This document shows, piece by piece, positions 6,022 through 6,844 of a stretch of DNA of 6,844 nucleotides (position 1 is its first letter; each line of letters starts with the position of its first letter). Source of the stretch: an uncultured Eubacteriales bacterium (lineage in GTDB: Bacteria > Bacillota > Clostridia > TANB77 > CAG-508); contig CAJKVH010000022.1 in the NCBI GenBank assembly GCA_905203305.1, forward strand, positions 1-6,844. The letters run 5' to 3'. The notes beneath the pieces were generated by a model that saw only the letters and a list, made by a program, of their open reading frames with translations, made no database searches and was not told the DNA's origin. The position numbers and the translations under genes are program-made.

Positions 6022-6729
6022 TTATATACATAATTTTTTTGCAAGCTCTAAAGTCTCTTCTGATAAATTAAAATTTTCACCATTATTTTTTATTAAATTG
6101 TGTATACTTTCTATATATCTGGCATTTTTTATTGTATTTTCAATTGGAACTAATTTTTTTATTTCTTTTTCAATTTTATTATATTCTTTTTGCATTTCAC
6201 TAAAATTTTTTTCTTTATAATTTTCTTTCCAATTAAAAATATATTTTTCTATATTTTTTGCACTATTTATTTGGCTATCCAATGTAGACTCTATATTTTT
6301 TTCAATACTTGATAGTATTGACGTTTTTCCTTTTTTTAAAGCTTTACCAATACTAGAATTTATTTTTCCATTTTTTTCTCCGATTTCAATAACTGTATCA
6401 ATACTATCTGATACTTTATCTATTATTCCACCATTTTTTATTACTTTTTGAATTTGTGTTACATTTTCAAAATTTCCAGATAAAATTCCAATTGCTTCTT
6501 TTCCTGTTTCTATAACAGAATCTATAGACTTTTTTATTCCATCTTTTAATCCAAAATTAATTAAATTTTCTTTTAATTCAATTATTTCATCTTCAACTAA
6601 ATCAGGTAATAAATATCTTATTCCTATATCTATTCCATTATTTATAGTTTTCCATAAAGTAGATTCTAAAAACTCATTCTGATTATTTTCTTTTAATAAA
6701 TTAACATTTATTTCTTGATCTAATTCCAT
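6022..6729 (-). CDS. Hypothetical all-helical protein with an internal repeat
   Basis: A 235-residue protein I do not recognise as a named family. It lacks a signal peptide and any clear membrane helix. It is rich in Lys, Glu, Ile, Asn and Ser and should be almost entirely helical. SIDSVIETGK (68-77) recurs as SIDTVIEIGE (109-118), seven of ten identical, and a weaker copy (SSIGKALKKGKTSI) follows at 125-138, suggesting repeated amphipathic helices. Residues 165-200 are strongly charged and may form a coiled coil. The start at 6729 is preferred: AAGGAG lies four bases before it, directly after the stop codon of the upstream gene. An in-frame ATG at 6747 would overlap that gene and has a poor site. 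Ten bases separate the two genes, so they are probably co-transcribed. gyrA downstream has its own promoter. No clear terminator is visible in 5970-6021. Confidence 0.8.
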   Translation of the reverse strand: MELDQEINVNLLKENNQNEFLESTLWKTINNGIDIGIRYLLPDLVEDEIIELKENLINFGLKDGIKKSIDSVIETGKEAIGILSGNFENVTQIQKVIKNGGIIDKVSDSIDTVIEIGEKNGKINSSIGKALKKGKTSILSSIEKNIESTLDSQINSAKNIEKYIFNWKENYKEKNFSEMQKEYNKIEKEIKKLVPIENTIKNARYIESIHNLIKNNGENFNLSEETLELAKKLCI

Positions 6730-6739
6730 ATCTCTCCTT

Positions 6740-6844
6740 TTAAACATTTATTCTTCTAATTATTTTCAAATAACATTTTTCTAATTTTTTATTTTCAACT
6801 TTATAATTATTTTTTTTATTTATTAAATAATCTGGATAATTATT
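6740..6844 (-). CDS. C-terminal end of an upstream gene, truncated by the window edge
   Basis: Reading the minus strand from the right edge, one frame stays open for 34 codons to a TAA at 6742-6740, while the other two frames stop at once. The partial peptide ends in KKLEKCYLKIIRRINV and is rich in Asn, Lys and Tyr. The stop codon is followed directly by the AAGGAG site of the next gene, the arrangement of an operon with coupled translation. The product cannot be identified from this fragment. The call rests on the open frame and spacing alone. Confidence 0.55.
   Translation of the reverse strand, partial: NNYPDYLINKKNNYKVENKKLEKCYLKIIRRINV

Overview
The window looks like a chromosomal stretch of a very AT-rich, low-GC Gram-positive bacterium, most likely a Clostridia-type Bacillota. 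The evidence is the AT-rich codon use (AAA, AAT, ATA, TTA dominate), strong AGGAG-type ribosome binding sites, canonical -35/-10 promoters with 17-base spacers, clostridial-style GyrA and VanW-family proteins, and tRNAs with encoded CCA ends. The genes are housekeeping or envelope-related. I see no transposase, integrase, phage gene, CRISPR array or attachment-site duplication.

Layout, left to right. (1) The 3' two-thirds of a tRNA-Thr(UGU) gene is followed at once by a hairpin-plus-T7 terminator, then by a 244-residue short-chain dehydrogenase/reductase. Its active-site neighbourhood resembles YmfI, the 5-aminopentanone reductase that modifies elongation factor P in Bacillus, as well as FabG. 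(2) A perfect 42-bp palindrome sits exactly between the stop codons of this gene and a converging minus-strand gene, and serves as a bidirectional terminator. (3) The converging gene encodes a small protein without a signal peptide, with one CBM25/CBM53-like starch-binding module and a basic tail. (4) A 179-base AT-rich spacer carries divergent promoters. (5) A plus-strand gene encodes a membrane-anchored VanW-family protein of 515 residues, followed by a terminator. (6) A solitary tRNA-Lys(CUU) gene has a near-consensus promoter. (7) A 172-base spacer is packed with three inverted repeats that act as terminators between the tRNA and the gene facing it. (8) gyrA (DNA gyrase subunit A, 812 residues) lies on the minus strand with its own promoter and no gyrB next to it. 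(9) Upstream of gyrA, also on the minus strand, are a 235-residue all-helical protein of unknown function and the C-terminal 34 codons of another gene that runs off the right edge. These two are tightly spaced and probably form one operon.

The genes do not form a single pathway. Transcription is organised as short, separately promoted units divided by strong terminators. The points most worth following up are the YmfI-like features of the reductase, the cytosolic starch-binding-module protein, the unknown helical protein and its operon partner, and the alanine in GyrA at the serine position that normally contacts quinolones.
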